From: Candidatus Poseidonia alphae
GTDB taxonomy: Archaea; Thermoplasmatota; Poseidoniia; Poseidoniales; Poseidoniaceae
Assembly (NCBI GenBank): GCA_002505405.1
Contig: DAVD01000032.1
Span: forward strand, 1-27,112
DNA length: 27,112 nucleotides
Direction: 5' to 3'
Every line of letters starts with the position of its first letter. The stretch's first letter is position 1. Under the pieces are notes generated by a model. That model was not told where the DNA came from, made no database searches, and saw nothing but the letters and a program-made list of their open reading frames with translations. Shown here in pieces: positions 6,951 through 14,754 of this stretch. The position numbers and the translations under genes are program-made.

Positions 6951-7214
6951 ATGACACAAGAACAAGCAGAAGACGATGTATGCGAGAAGACAGAGGGTTG
7001 GACGCATGAAGACGTGGGTAAGCGGATTGTCAAGCGAGAAACCCCTAACGGGACCTACTTCAACGAACTCATTGTCAATGTGTTTTGTCAAATGTGTGCG
7101 GCTGAATTCATCGGCCCATCTCGTGAAGCTGGTGGATTCCTTGGAGGCCATGAATGCCTTCATGCTTGGGAATTTAGCCAAGTGATGGGGCGAAACGACG
7201 GCTTGACTGAATGA
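6951..7214 (+). CDS. Small Cys/His-rich protein, possible zinc binder
   Basis: An 87-residue protein that I do not recognise. It starts two bases after the M24 peptidase stop and is almost certainly translated from the same mRNA. A CQMC pair near residue 48 is followed after about 19 residues by HECLH, giving the spacing C-x2-C ... H-x-C-x2-H, which could hold one zinc ion. The flanking GGFLGGHE segment is glycine-rich. The N-terminal third is acidic. There is no membrane helix or signal peptide. The gene runs into a 52-base gap before the histone-fold gene. Confidence 0.65.
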   Translation: MTQEQAEDDVCEKTEGWTHEDVGKRIVKRETPNGTYFNELIVNVFCQMCAAEFIGPSREAGGFLGGHECLHAWEFSQVMGRNDGLTE

Positions 7215-7266
7215 GCCATCGCTGACGACCACATCATTCAAGGTTCGCTGGAGTCCCAGTCGGTAC

Positions 7267-8064
7267 ATGGTAGCCAAGCCGTACTCGCCAAGTCACATTG
7301 CAGCAGTTGCTTCTCATTATACTGAGATGCGACTTTCTGGAGCCGTCAAACAGCGTCTGGTTGAATTGCTGTGTGAGGAATTGGACCGAGTCGTTCCACA
7401 AATGGAAGAGGAAACACTGAACCAAGACCCAGAGCGAAAAACGCTTGACGACCCTCAACGCAGCCGATTGAATTACAACCGAACTCGGGAATTGATGATC
7501 GACCGAATCAACAACATCGACTCCGTAGGCTCAGCAGCCGTTCAAGCTGGCATTGAACACGTTGAAAATCATCTGTCCAAACTCCTCCGTCATGCAGAGG
7601 ATGCGGCTACAAAAGACCGAGTTGCCACCATAAAACCTCGCCACCTTGAGAAAGCGGTAGCCGGACTTGGCCTTGATGACGAAGATTCTGAAGGTACGCT
7701 TGAGGAAGAAGAAGAAACCGCAACAATGGATTTCGTCGCCAGTCAAAGCGGAGGCATTGTCACGGCGTCATCTTTGCTCTCAATGGCTCGCAGCATAGCG
7801 AAAATGACCGTTACAAAAGACGCTCTTGAAGAACTCCTGGACACCTATACCATGGTGCTTGAAGAACTGGAAGCAGACATCAGGAAGCACGCCCAACTCG
7901 GTAGCAATCCAGTGCATTTCATTGAATCCATTAACAAAATGCGAGGCATGATGTCCCTGGGATGGATGCGCTCAATGCTCACACGAGCAGCCGCGCAGGC
8001 ACAAGAACGCGATGGGAAAGTGATTGACCTTCAAGACATTGTCCACATTGACCCCTTCGCTTGA
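7267..8064 (+). CDS. Double histone-fold-like protein
   Basis: The 265-residue protein looks entirely helical. Residues about 83-135 resemble helices 2 and 3 of an archaeal histone: a long amphipathic helix ending in LLRHAEDAA, then a TIKPRHLEKAV segment comparable to KTIKAEDIELAV. After an acidic linker (about 135-158) a second unit shows a short helix (SLLSMARSIAK), a long helix (TKDALEELLDTYTMVLEEL) ending in RKHAQ, and a final AAAQAQERDGKVIDLQDIV that again looks like a helix-2 end plus strap. This suggests two histone-type units in one chain, as in doublet histones or CBF/NF-Y-like proteins. It may bind DNA or act as an architectural or transcription factor. The fold is inferred from pattern only. 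Confidence 0.55.
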   Translation: MVAKPYSPSHIAAVASHYTEMRLSGAVKQRLVELLCEELDRVVPQMEEETLNQDPERKTLDDPQRSRLNYNRTRELMIDRINNIDSVGSAAVQAGIEHVENHLSKLLRHAEDAATKDRVATIKPRHLEKAVAGLGLDDEDSEGTLEEEEETATMDFVASQSGGIVTASSLLSMARSIAKMTVTKDALEELLDTYTMVLEELEADIRKHAQLGSNPVHFIESINKMRGMMSLGWMRSMLTRAAAQAQERDGKVIDLQDIVHIDPFA

Positions 8065-8094
8065 CTCTTGTAAGGGTGCCAAACGGGTGGTCTC

Positions 8095-8430
8095 ATGGAA
8101 CAAAATGAACTTACAGAAGCCGGTTACAGCGATTTGGCGGCCCAACCCCTTCTCTTGGTCGTGATTGGTCGCGATTCTTGCGACGACTGCAAAGCATGGA
8201 GGGAGGTGTTGACCCAGTGGGTTCCGGAATCCAAAATCGAAGCGCTCCTCAACGTTGTTCATTTGGACCTTGATTCAAAGGTCGGGCAGCAATTTTGCAG
8301 GGATCACCAGTGGACCGAACACATCTCATTCATTCCATTCAACGTACTGTTCCAGTACGGTACACCGGTTGACCAATGGCCAGGTGGCACAGTTGAACGA
8401 TTGATGACGTGCATTGAGAATGAGGGTTGA
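8095..8430 (+). CDS. Thioredoxin-like protein with CDDC active site
   Basis: A 111-residue thioredoxin-fold protein. A buried strand (LLLVVIG) leads to a CDDC motif at residues 29-32, in the position of the thioredoxin CxxC. Later a LDLDS strand and FIPFNVLFQYG (with the expected cis-proline) complete the fold, and a PGG motif near residue 97 matches the end of the family. There is no signal peptide, so it should act in the cytoplasm as a thiol-disulfide exchange protein. CDDC differs from the classical CGPC, so reduction potential and partner may differ. A GGTGG ribosome-binding site precedes the ATG by four bases. Its stop codon nearly touches the next start. Confidence 0.75.
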   Translation: MEQNELTEAGYSDLAAQPLLLVVIGRDSCDDCKAWREVLTQWVPESKIEALLNVVHLDLDSKVGQQFCRDHQWTEHISFIPFNVLFQYGTPVDQWPGGTVERLMTCIENEG

Positions 8431-8434
8431 TTTA

Positions 8435-9274
8435 ATGCTTGCATCTTCCATTCTTCTTTCGGCACTACTGGCCGGCCTGGTTGCAACAGCGGTCACCGTT
8501 GCTATTGAGAAATGGGGCGGCCTTGTTGGCGGTTTCCTCGGCACGGCTCCTTCTACCATTGTTCCTGCAGGTATTGGGATGTACCTCGCCGGTGGCGAAG
8601 ACGAAATCGTCAGTAGCATGATGGTGGTGCCTCTTGGAATGTTGCTCAACGCGCTGTTTTTGGGGGCGTGGCTGGTGCTCCCACGTTGGTTTTCTAACGC
8701 CTCCCATCCGCTTCTTTTGACCTCCATATGCGCCCTTGCCTTTTGGTGTGTTATGGGCATAGGCGTGTGGTTTCTCCTCCAAAACACGGTCGTCGGCATA
8801 CTCCTTTCGGAACAGGAATTTGCTGCAGTCGGACTGATCCTTTTGGTGATCATCGCCGCAGCCTTCAACTGGCGACCTCAGCCAACACCCAAGGGAAGCG
8901 AAGCAGTTTCCAAAACGGTGCTGGTCTCTCGAGGTACGATGGCGGCAGTCGCCATTGGCATCGCGGTTTGGCTGGCTGGTTTGGGCTTCCCCTTGCTGGC
9001 TGGTTTAGCCAGTGTTTTCCCTGCCATTTTCCTCACCAGTATGGTCGCCTTATGGATCGCACAAGGGCCAACTGTTCCGCAGGGTGCGGCCGGACCGATG
9101 ATGTTGGGTGGTGTCAGTGTTGCTATTTATGCGAATCTCGCCATGTGGTCACTGCCTGCATATGGAGTGGTTTTAGGAACACTGGTCGCTTGGTTTGGCT
9201 CTGTGTTGGGATGGTCCATTCCTGCGTTCTTGGCCCTCAGAAAGGTCCACGAACGAGCCGCCATCAGCGATTGA
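8435..9274 (+). CDS. Polytopic membrane protein with internal duplication
   Basis: About 279 residues and eight or nine hydrophobic helices; no family recognised. The N-terminal part (GGLVGGFLGTAPSTIVPAG) and C-terminal part (LAGLASVFPAIFLTSMVALW, then QGAAGPMMLGG) both show a glycine/proline-rich break next to a helix, as in transporters built from an inverted or direct repeat. It is probably a transporter, but no substrate can be named. ATG 8435 follows a GAGGGTTGA sequence; an in-frame ATG at 8420 would overlap the thioredoxin-like gene by 11 bases. It ends the plus-strand run, and its 3' end overlaps the convergent gene 9264-9563 by 11 bases. Confidence 0.7.
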   Translation: MLASSILLSALLAGLVATAVTVAIEKWGGLVGGFLGTAPSTIVPAGIGMYLAGGEDEIVSSMMVVPLGMLLNALFLGAWLVLPRWFSNASHPLLLTSICALAFWCVMGIGVWFLLQNTVVGILLSEQEFAAVGLILLVIIAAAFNWRPQPTPKGSEAVSKTVLVSRGTMAAVAIGIAVWLAGLGFPLLAGLASVFPAIFLTSMVALWIAQGPTVPQGAAGPMMLGGVSVAIYANLAMWSLPAYGVVLGTLVAWFGSVLGWSIPAFLALRKVHERAAISD

Positions 9275-9563
9275 TGCTGCGGGTCCAACGCGGTGCACCG
9301 GGGATTCCGACAACTTCTGCATGAACAAAACTGACGCCTTTGACTTCACAAAGACGCTTGCGTAGGGCGTCGAGGTCAAGCAGGCAACAGGGGCAGTGAG
9401 GCCGTGAGGGTTTGACGGAGAGGTTGATCTCACCGTCTTCGGCGATGTTGATGTGTTGAATGATGTCAAGTTCGGGGTAAGGTCGGTCGTTGTGGGGGTC
9501 CTTCCATGTGGACAGAACGCGAGCCACCCGTCGTTGGAGCGCAGCATGTTTTCTCCCGGCCAC
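9264..9563 (-). CDS. MIP18/DUF59-like protein
   Basis: A 99-residue protein whose arrangement fits the MIP18 (DUF59) family: an opening helix ending in VLSTWKDPHNDRPYPELDII, a short beta segment (GEINLSVKPS), a Cys-containing turn (HCPCC) where the family carries its conserved Cys, a helix (LDALRKRLCEV), a last strand (FVHAEVVG) and a Trp near the C-terminus. Relatives assist iron-sulfur cluster assembly (SufT, PaaD, human CIAO2). It starts at GTG 9563, nine bases after the exonuclease VII small-subunit stop, with a GAGGA site overlapping that stop, so it is the last gene of that operon. A link between exonuclease VII and cluster assembly is not established and may be positional only. Confidence 0.6.
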   Translation of the reverse strand: MAGRKHAALQRRVARVLSTWKDPHNDRPYPELDIIQHINIAEDGEINLSVKPSRPHCPCCLLDLDALRKRLCEVKGVSFVHAEVVGIPGAPRWTRSINR

Positions 9564-9572
9564 AAGAATTCC

Positions 9573-9794
9573 TCACGCATCTTCGGCAACCGTGGTTTCT
9601 GCTTCATCCAGTCGCAGTTCTGCTAACCGGCCCTCAGCTTCAGCGAGTTCGGTCTGGCATTGGCGTAGAAGTTCGGTTCCTTCCTCAAACATGGCGAGGG
9701 TTTCATCGAGGTTTTTTCCACCGCGCTCAAGTTGAGCAACTATGGATTCCAGGCGCAGTACTGCTTCATCGTAGGTTATTTTTTCATCGGTCAT
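9573..9794 (-). CDS. xseB: Exonuclease VII small subunit
   Basis: The 73-residue helical protein carries the XseB signature: an opening MTYDEAVxRLExIVxxLE-like helix, a GGKNLDETLAMFEEG turn and a second helix (ELLRQCQTEL). Length is normal for the family. It binds the C-terminal helices of XseA to form the enzyme that degrades single-stranded DNA from both ends into oligonucleotides, in recombination and mismatch repair. Its ATG overlaps the XseA stop by four bases (ATGA), and a GGAGG lies eight bases upstream, so the two are translationally coupled. The enzyme is mainly bacterial; its presence here suggests transfer into the archaeal lineage. Confidence 0.92.
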   Translation of the reverse strand: MTDEKITYDEAVLRLESIVAQLERGGKNLDETLAMFEEGTELLRQCQTELAEAEGRLAELRLDEAETTVAEDA

Positions 9795-11053
9795 TTGTCT
9801 TCCTCCTTGGGTTCAATGGTGTGAACATCGGCTGCGGCACGACCGTCGGCGAACTGAAGGTTGACGGTTTGCCCTTGTTGAAGGCTCGCTAAGGTTGTGA
9901 GGACTTCACCATCGGCGTTCTGAACCATGGTGTATCCGCGTTCCAATACGCGGTGAGGGTGTGCTGCAGCAAGCGTTGCCTCAAGACGGGCCAAGCGTTG
10001 TTGTTGCATTGAAATTGAATGTTCTGCGCTCCTGTTCATTCGGTTCGCAAGACCAGCAAGTTGTTCCTTGGCCCGGAAAACACCTTTGCCAGGAGCATGT
10101 TTGAGTTGCGTGGTGAGCAACATCAAACGTTGACGCAGTTCGCCGAATCTTCGCTTCACGGCTTCGCCAATTCGGAGATCAACATCGGCAAGCATCATCA
10201 TGACACTGTGGCGGTCAGGAACCAAGATCTCAACAGCATTTGATGGGGTAGAGGCACGAGCATCGGCTACCAAATCCGATACGAGAACATCTTGCTCGTG
10301 ACCCACTGCGGAAATGATGGGTACGGGGCTGGCGAGAATCGCACGGGCAACCGGTTCAAGATTGAACGCCCACAAATCCTCAACCGAGCCACCACCTCGT
10401 CCAACGATGACCGCATCAACGGGCGGTAAACCGAGACGGTCGGCCACCTCAGCACGGCTCAACGCACGGGTCACCGCAAGTCCACGGACGATTTCATTGA
10501 CGGCTCGGTCGCCTTGAACCAACACGCCGATCACCGTTGTTCTCAAACCCGGCCAACGGTTGGAAATCAATCGTTTCATGTCGGAAAGCGCAGCTGACCC
10601 AGCGCCCGTAACGATGGCCACGTGTTTGGGCATGCCTGGAAGTGGTATTCGAGGGCGATCAAGCGCACCTTCTTGTTTGAGCGATTCAATCAAAGCCCGC
10701 TTTGCTTCTTCAAGAGCACCAAGGGTTCGCACGGGTTCTATTCTCTGTACAACCAACTGGAGGTTCCCTCGTTTGGGCCACAAATCCAAACTTCCAATGA
10801 CGACTGCATCGCTTCCTTCTTTGATTGAGGGGTCGACGGTAAGCCTCGCATTTCGCCATATGACGCAGTCCAATTGGCCGTCATTATCGCGGAGTTTGAA
10901 GTAGATGTTTCCGTTGTGTACGTTCCATTGAGAAACCTCTCCGCGCAGGGCTTGGTGCTGGAATAACGGGTCTTGCTTGACCGTTGACTGAACGAGTTTG
11001 ACAAATTGCCCAATGGGCAGCGGACCGGTTGTGGTATGCGGCCCTGATGACAC
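9791..11053 (-). CDS. xseA: Exonuclease VII large subunit
   Basis: The 420-residue protein has the XseA layout: an N-terminal OB-fold (about 10-110, with GEVSQWNVHNGNIYFKLRD), the catalytic core with VAIVTGAGSAALSDMKR, a long VDAVIVGRGGGSVEDLWAFN segment, SAVGHEQDVLVSDLVADARASTPS, and a C-terminal coiled coil followed by a RGYTMVQ strand. These are the conserved nuclease motifs. With XseB it removes single-stranded DNA in steps of short oligonucleotides. Translation starts at GTG 11053, since an in-frame TGA closes the frame a few codons upstream. It is the first gene of xseA-xseB-MIP18-like and lies 54 bases after the CorA gene on the same strand. Confidence 0.95.
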   Translation of the reverse strand: MSSGPHTTTGPLPIGQFVKLVQSTVKQDPLFQHQALRGEVSQWNVHNGNIYFKLRDNDGQLDCVIWRNARLTVDPSIKEGSDAVVIGSLDLWPKRGNLQLVVQRIEPVRTLGALEEAKRALIESLKQEGALDRPRIPLPGMPKHVAIVTGAGSAALSDMKRLISNRWPGLRTTVIGVLVQGDRAVNEIVRGLAVTRALSRAEVADRLGLPPVDAVIVGRGGGSVEDLWAFNLEPVARAILASPVPIISAVGHEQDVLVSDLVADARASTPSNAVEILVPDRHSVMMMLADVDLRIGEAVKRRFGELRQRLMLLTTQLKHAPGKGVFRAKEQLAGLANRMNRSAEHSISMQQQRLARLEATLAAAHPHRVLERGYTMVQNADGEVLTTLASLQQGQTVNLQFADGRAAADVHTIEPKEEDK

Positions 11054-11107
11054 AACAAGATGTTGAGGTCAAGGGTTCTTGAAGCATCGGTTGACTCGGG
11101 ACGAAGT

Positions 11108-12106
11108 TCAACGGAGGTTGTTGAGCCAACCGCGACGCCAAAAATAGGTCAGCATGACTGCAGCAAACATGAGCATGATGGTAATGATGCCCCAAAACCC
11201 GCCAACGCGCTCTATGGGCAAGTCGTCGTTATTCATCCCGAAAATTCCAGCGATTAACGTGAGTGGAAGCATGATTGCACCGACGATGGTGAGCGTCGTC
11301 ATCACTTCTGTGAGTTTTGCATTTGACTCTGAAAGTTGGAGGCTAATGTTGCTCAGATAGGTGTCCCGCGTTGAAGTAGCACCGCTTGAATAATTGTTAA
11401 CACGCTTGATGAAGGCGATACTCAGTTGGTGCAAGTCGTTGATGTATCGCTCTACATTTTCGCTGATGAGTCGTTCCGAGGGCTTGAGGAGTCGCATGGT
11501 AACGGCGTGAAGGGATTCAACCGATTTGTTGGCCTCACGCAATTTCCGTTTCAGGTCGTGAAGACCTTCAAGAAGGTCATCGTAACGTTGAGACGGGTCA
11601 AAGACTCGAAATTCAAGGTGGTCAAGGTCGCTTGAAATCCGACCAAAAATTGGAGACCAATCGTCAGCGATAGCATCCAACAACTCATAGAGCATGTAGT
11701 CAATTCCAAGCGCACGGTTTTCTTCGTCACTGGTCAGGAACCGCCGTGCAAAGGTGGTTAAAGCAGGGATTTCAGTGTGGCGCACGGTGATGAGCACGTC
11801 ATCTTTGACGAATACAGCCACGGGAGCGGTGTCCAAACGATGGTCTCCATCCCGTGCGGTGACGACGATAAATCGGTGGTCTTCAAACCGTAGGGATGCT
11901 GTGTCCGCATGACCAAAAACGTCGTCTACAGCCAATTCATCAAATTTCATAACCGATGACAAAAAATCTTTGACTTCTTCGTCGGGTTGATCGATGTCCA
12001 ACCAGGCCATCCCTTGTCCCTGAACGGTTTCTAAAAGCCCTTTGAGGGTAAAGGAGTCGGTAGCCATTCGGCCCGACTCGGTCGTGTACAAACGGAGTTC
12101 GGCCAT
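11108..12106 (-). CDS. corA: CorA-family magnesium/divalent cation channel
   Basis: The 332-residue protein has the CorA arrangement: an N-terminal cytoplasmic alpha/beta domain, a long helical stalk (about 150-260), and two C-terminal transmembrane helices with the selectivity motif GMN (near residue 289, in IFGMNNDDLP) at the end of the first. The basic C-terminus (WRRGWLNNLR) is typical. It forms a homopentameric channel for Mg2+ and sometimes Co2+ or Ni2+. ATG 12106 is preferred, with a weak GAGGG site; a GTG at 12130 gives an 8-residue extension. It follows the small membrane protein gene closely and precedes xseA. Confidence 0.93.
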   Translation of the reverse strand: MAELRLYTTESGRMATDSFTLKGLLETVQGQGMAWLDIDQPDEEVKDFLSSVMKFDELAVDDVFGHADTASLRFEDHRFIVVTARDGDHRLDTAPVAVFVKDDVLITVRHTEIPALTTFARRFLTSDEENRALGIDYMLYELLDAIADDWSPIFGRISSDLDHLEFRVFDPSQRYDDLLEGLHDLKRKLREANKSVESLHAVTMRLLKPSERLISENVERYINDLHQLSIAFIKRVNNYSSGATSTRDTYLSNISLQLSESNAKLTEVMTTLTIVGAIMLPLTLIAGIFGMNNDDLPIERVGGFWGIITIMLMFAAVMLTYFWRRGWLNNLR

Positions 12107-12139
12107 GAACGACCCTCGCGTTTCTCTCACCTAATGGTT

Positions 12140-12331
12140 TCAGTCGCGGGATGGGGGCGATTTCTTATCCCTGCGGGCGGATTTTTTTTGTTGCAGGTGA
12201 AAGTCTTGACGCAGTTCAACTTCCTTCAATTTACTCTGAATTTTCTTTTTGAGAAACAAGACAACGATCACAATTGCAATGACATCAAGAATGACGATGG
12301 CCCAATCGGTCGGCCCCCATCCGTCAAACAT
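12140..12331 (-). CDS. Small membrane protein with basic tail
   Basis: A 63-residue protein: short N-terminus (MFDGWGPTD), one strongly hydrophobic helix (about 10-27), then a 35-residue highly basic, Lys/Arg/Gln-rich helix and tail. The positive-inside rule puts the tail in the cytoplasm. No family is recognised. It lies nine bases downstream of the ferredoxin gene and just upstream of corA, so it is likely cotranscribed with both. It may be an accessory subunit or membrane tether, but there is no direct evidence. Confidence 0.6.
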   Translation of the reverse strand: MFDGWGPTDWAIVILDVIAIVIVVLFLKKKIQSKLKEVELRQDFHLQQKKSARRDKKSPPSRD

Positions 12332-12340
12332 ATTGCTCCC

Positions 12341-12691
12341 TCACAAGGGTGGACGAATATCGATGTCAACATCGCCACGTGGCTTTCCAATACAGCCCAA
12401 GCGAGCGCCCTCTCCAACAAGGAAGTCATCAAGACCAGGCGGTAGAATTTCGGGCAGTGGAACTTCACCAAGAATCAAACTGACCATACAGGTTCCACAG
12501 GTTCCCGACGTGCAGTTGGTTGGAAGTGAGATGCCGCATGCTTCTGCATGGTCAACAATGGTTTCACCGGGGTTCACTGGGCATTGGCCAAGCAATTCCG
12601 CTCCCTTTAGAAAACGAATAACAGGTGTTGTTGACGGAGCGATTTTTACCCCGTCATCGTCCAGTTGGAGGCTCGTGGTGCCAGCGGACAT
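12341..12691 (-). CDS. 2Fe-2S ferredoxin (plant/adrenodoxin type)
   Basis: A 116-residue protein with the cluster ligands C60, C65, C68 (NCTSGTCGTC) and C100 (LGCIG), the C-x4-C-x2-C ... C pattern of plant-type [2Fe-2S] ferredoxins. The preceding ETIVDHAEACGISLPT is the usual ferredoxin helix and loop. It should carry single electrons in the cytoplasm; the partner is unknown. There are 9-base gaps on both sides, to the HhH/zinc-ribbon gene upstream and to the small membrane protein downstream, so the three form one transcription unit. No reductase is adjacent. The first 25 residues are an extra extension compared with short ferredoxins. Confidence 0.88.
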   Translation of the reverse strand: MSAGTTSLQLDDDGVKIAPSTTPVIRFLKGAELLGQCPVNPGETIVDHAEACGISLPTNCTSGTCGTCMVSLILGEVPLPEILPPGLDDFLVGEGARLGCIGKPRGDVDIDIRPPL

Positions 12692-12700
12692 GGAGATACC

Positions 12701-13789
12701 TCATCGTCCCTTTTCACGCGTCCAGCGACCCGTTTGTTTGTTGAAGAACAATCCCGCCTTCTTCATCCACTTGTTGAACTTTGTAGCACCGGCTCCGGTT
12801 CGTAGGATGAAGTCTTCACGGTCTTCCTGCGCTTGGATGTAATTCTTCGCTGCGAGGGTTTGGTCAATCCAGTCGTTGATGTCCATGAGCCCACCTGCTA
12901 CGACGCTTTCTTCAACCGCACGAGTCATTTGGTCGGCGGTTGCTCCGGTTTCTTCCAAATCACGACGAATCAAATCGTTCACCGTTGAGAAGTCCATGCT
13001 TGCTGGCTTGGGCGGAACGGGGTTGCGAGGTGCCTTGTCGGGGTCAACGCTAATGCGCTTTTCGCCATCAAGGATCGATTCAACATTCAGGGTCAGTTGT
13101 GGTGTGAAACTGGTTTCACATTCCCAGCATATGAACGCCCAAGATTCGGGTTGGTCCGGGTCTCGAGCTTGTCGGGGGTCCAATTCGTCACCGCATTCGG
13201 GGCAAGCGTGGAAGATGAGTGAAGGAACGTGATTGCGTCGGAAATCCACGATGTCCTGGGGCGTGCCTTCGAGTTCCAGCATTTCGTGGTCACGGGCGGC
13301 TTCAAGGCCTCGGGTTTCCAATTGGTCGCGAATCTTGACCTTCTGATCGTCCTTGCCTTCATCGTTGAGGTTGTTCTCCAATTTGACAATGAGTTCAACG
13401 GTTTTACCGAGTCGGTTCATGATGAGTTTCTGAGCACGGAACGCTTCGACCTTTGCGATCTTCAGACGCTCTTTTTGCTCTGCAAGTTCAGTCAGGACGT
13501 CCTTCTGCTTTCGCTTGAATTTGATTTCCTCAATACGAGATTCCTGCTTCTTTTCTGGAGCAAGAACTTTGGAAAGAAAACGTTCTTTTCCGTGAGATTG
13601 AGGTCCAGCGGTGATGATGTCAATGACACCACGTGCGATTTCTTCCTTGAGCCCGTAATTTTCAACGAGCATGTCCTTGTCGATCTTTTTCAAATCGCCA
13701 ATTTTCAATCCTGCATCAGCAAGTTGGTTTGCAGTTGTATCGTCAATACCTCTGCGTAATAGCGCTAAGTATGTGTCCTTCTTTGCCAT
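12701..13789 (-). CDS. HhH / coiled-coil / zinc-ribbon protein of unknown function
   Basis: The 362-residue protein has an N-terminal helix-hairpin-helix-like region (about 5-60, with GIDDTTANQLADAGLKIGDL), a charged coiled coil (about 80-175), a zinc ribbon with CPEC near residue 194 and CWEC near 222, and a helical C-terminus ending in a basic KKAGLFFNKQTGRWTREKGR-like tail. The parts suggest nucleic-acid or ribosome/polymerase contact, but I know no characterised homologue. A strong GGAGGGG ribosome-binding site (13795-13801) precedes the ATG. It starts 89 bases after the ksgA stop on the same strand and leads directly into the ferredoxin gene. Confidence 0.7.
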   Translation of the reverse strand: MAKKDTYLALLRRGIDDTTANQLADAGLKIGDLKKIDKDMLVENYGLKEEIARGVIDIITAGPQSHGKERFLSKVLAPEKKQESRIEEIKFKRKQKDVLTELAEQKERLKIAKVEAFRAQKLIMNRLGKTVELIVKLENNLNDEGKDDQKVKIRDQLETRGLEAARDHEMLELEGTPQDIVDFRRNHVPSLIFHACPECGDELDPRQARDPDQPESWAFICWECETSFTPQLTLNVESILDGEKRISVDPDKAPRNPVPPKPASMDFSTVNDLIRRDLEETGATADQMTRAVEESVVAGGLMDINDWIDQTLAAKNYIQAQEDREDFILRTGAGATKFNKWMKKAGLFFNKQTGRWTREKGR

Positions 13790-13878
13790 AACATCCCCTC
13801 CGACAAGTCTAGGCGAGCAGACACTCCTAAGAAAAGCCTCTGCCGCAAGTGTTCACTCAATCCAGCCCTTTTGAAGTC

Positions 13879-14754
13879 TCATTCCTCTTGGTCGCCGGCT
13901 TCAAAATCAGCACCAAGTTCAGCCCAGTCATCGATATCAAAGGTCTCCGGACGTTGGTCAAGTCGCGGGTCATCTTGGAGGGATGCATAAGCACTCTTCC
14001 AACGACCAGCATGCCATCCAGGTATACGAGAAATGCGTTTTGGAGCAGAACGTAACGTGGCCTTTAATTTCTTTCTTCGCTGGGAAAAACCAGCATGGAT
14101 CATCATCACAAGCAGCCGGCGGTCACAGGGCCATTCTTCATCGTGAGGTTTCATCCGTAACAAACGAGAGTGAACCTTTGGCATGGGCGAAAATACGTGA
14201 GGTCCGATGCGTTCACCCATTTCGGGTTCAAAATCCAATGCGACAACCATTCCGAGTGAACCGACATCGCTTTCGTATTCCATCACCACTCGTTCAGCGA
14301 ATTCTTCCTGAACCAGCATGACTACGGATTCCAACGGGTGGGTGTGTGGATTACGGTGATGACGGGTGAGTGCATCGATGAGTGGAGATGAGATTTGGTA
14401 CGGAATATTGGCGACGATTCGGGTGATGTCCTTTGGCCAGCGAGCTTTCAAAGCATCTCCCTCAACAAGGGTCAATGCTCCGCTCTCAAGTTCGGGAATG
14501 AATACGGAACGAAGGTGTTCACAAGCCCCGCTGTCAAGTTCGATAGCAGTGACCTTGCATCCGGTTTCCAACAGAACCTCTGTCAGGACACCGGGACCAG
14601 GGCCAACTTCCAACACATGGTCGTCTTTGGTGACTTCACCCCAAGCAACCGTGCGTTCAAGAACATCATCGTGAACGAGAAAGTGTTGACCGAGCGCCTT
14701 GTTGAACGGTTGCTTCCCGCGAAGCGAATCCACCAGCCAACGGGCGCCTCTCAT
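13879..14754 (-). CDS. ksgA: rRNA small-subunit adenine dimethyltransferase (KsgA/Dim1)
   Basis: The 291-residue protein has the family motifs in order: GQHFL (22-26), the SAM-binding LEVGPGPGVLT (48-58), acidic AIELD (70-74), EGDALK (98-103) and the catalytic NIPYQISSP starting at N116. A C-terminal helical domain with KVHSRLLRMKP completes it. It dimethylates the two adjacent adenines in the terminal loop of 16S rRNA late in small-subunit assembly. Its ATG overlaps the stop of DUF655 by four bases (ATGA), so it is translationally coupled in the L21e-rpoF-DUF655-ksgA cluster conserved across archaea. Confidence 0.96.
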   Translation of the reverse strand: MRGARWLVDSLRGKQPFNKALGQHFLVHDDVLERTVAWGEVTKDDHVLEVGPGPGVLTEVLLETGCKVTAIELDSGACEHLRSVFIPELESGALTLVEGDALKARWPKDITRIVANIPYQISSPLIDALTRHHRNPHTHPLESVVMLVQEEFAERVVMEYESDVGSLGMVVALDFEPEMGERIGPHVFSPMPKVHSRLLRMKPHDEEWPCDRRLLVMMIHAGFSQRRKKLKATLRSAPKRISRIPGWHAGRWKSAYASLQDDPRLDQRPETFDIDDWAELGADFEAGDQEE

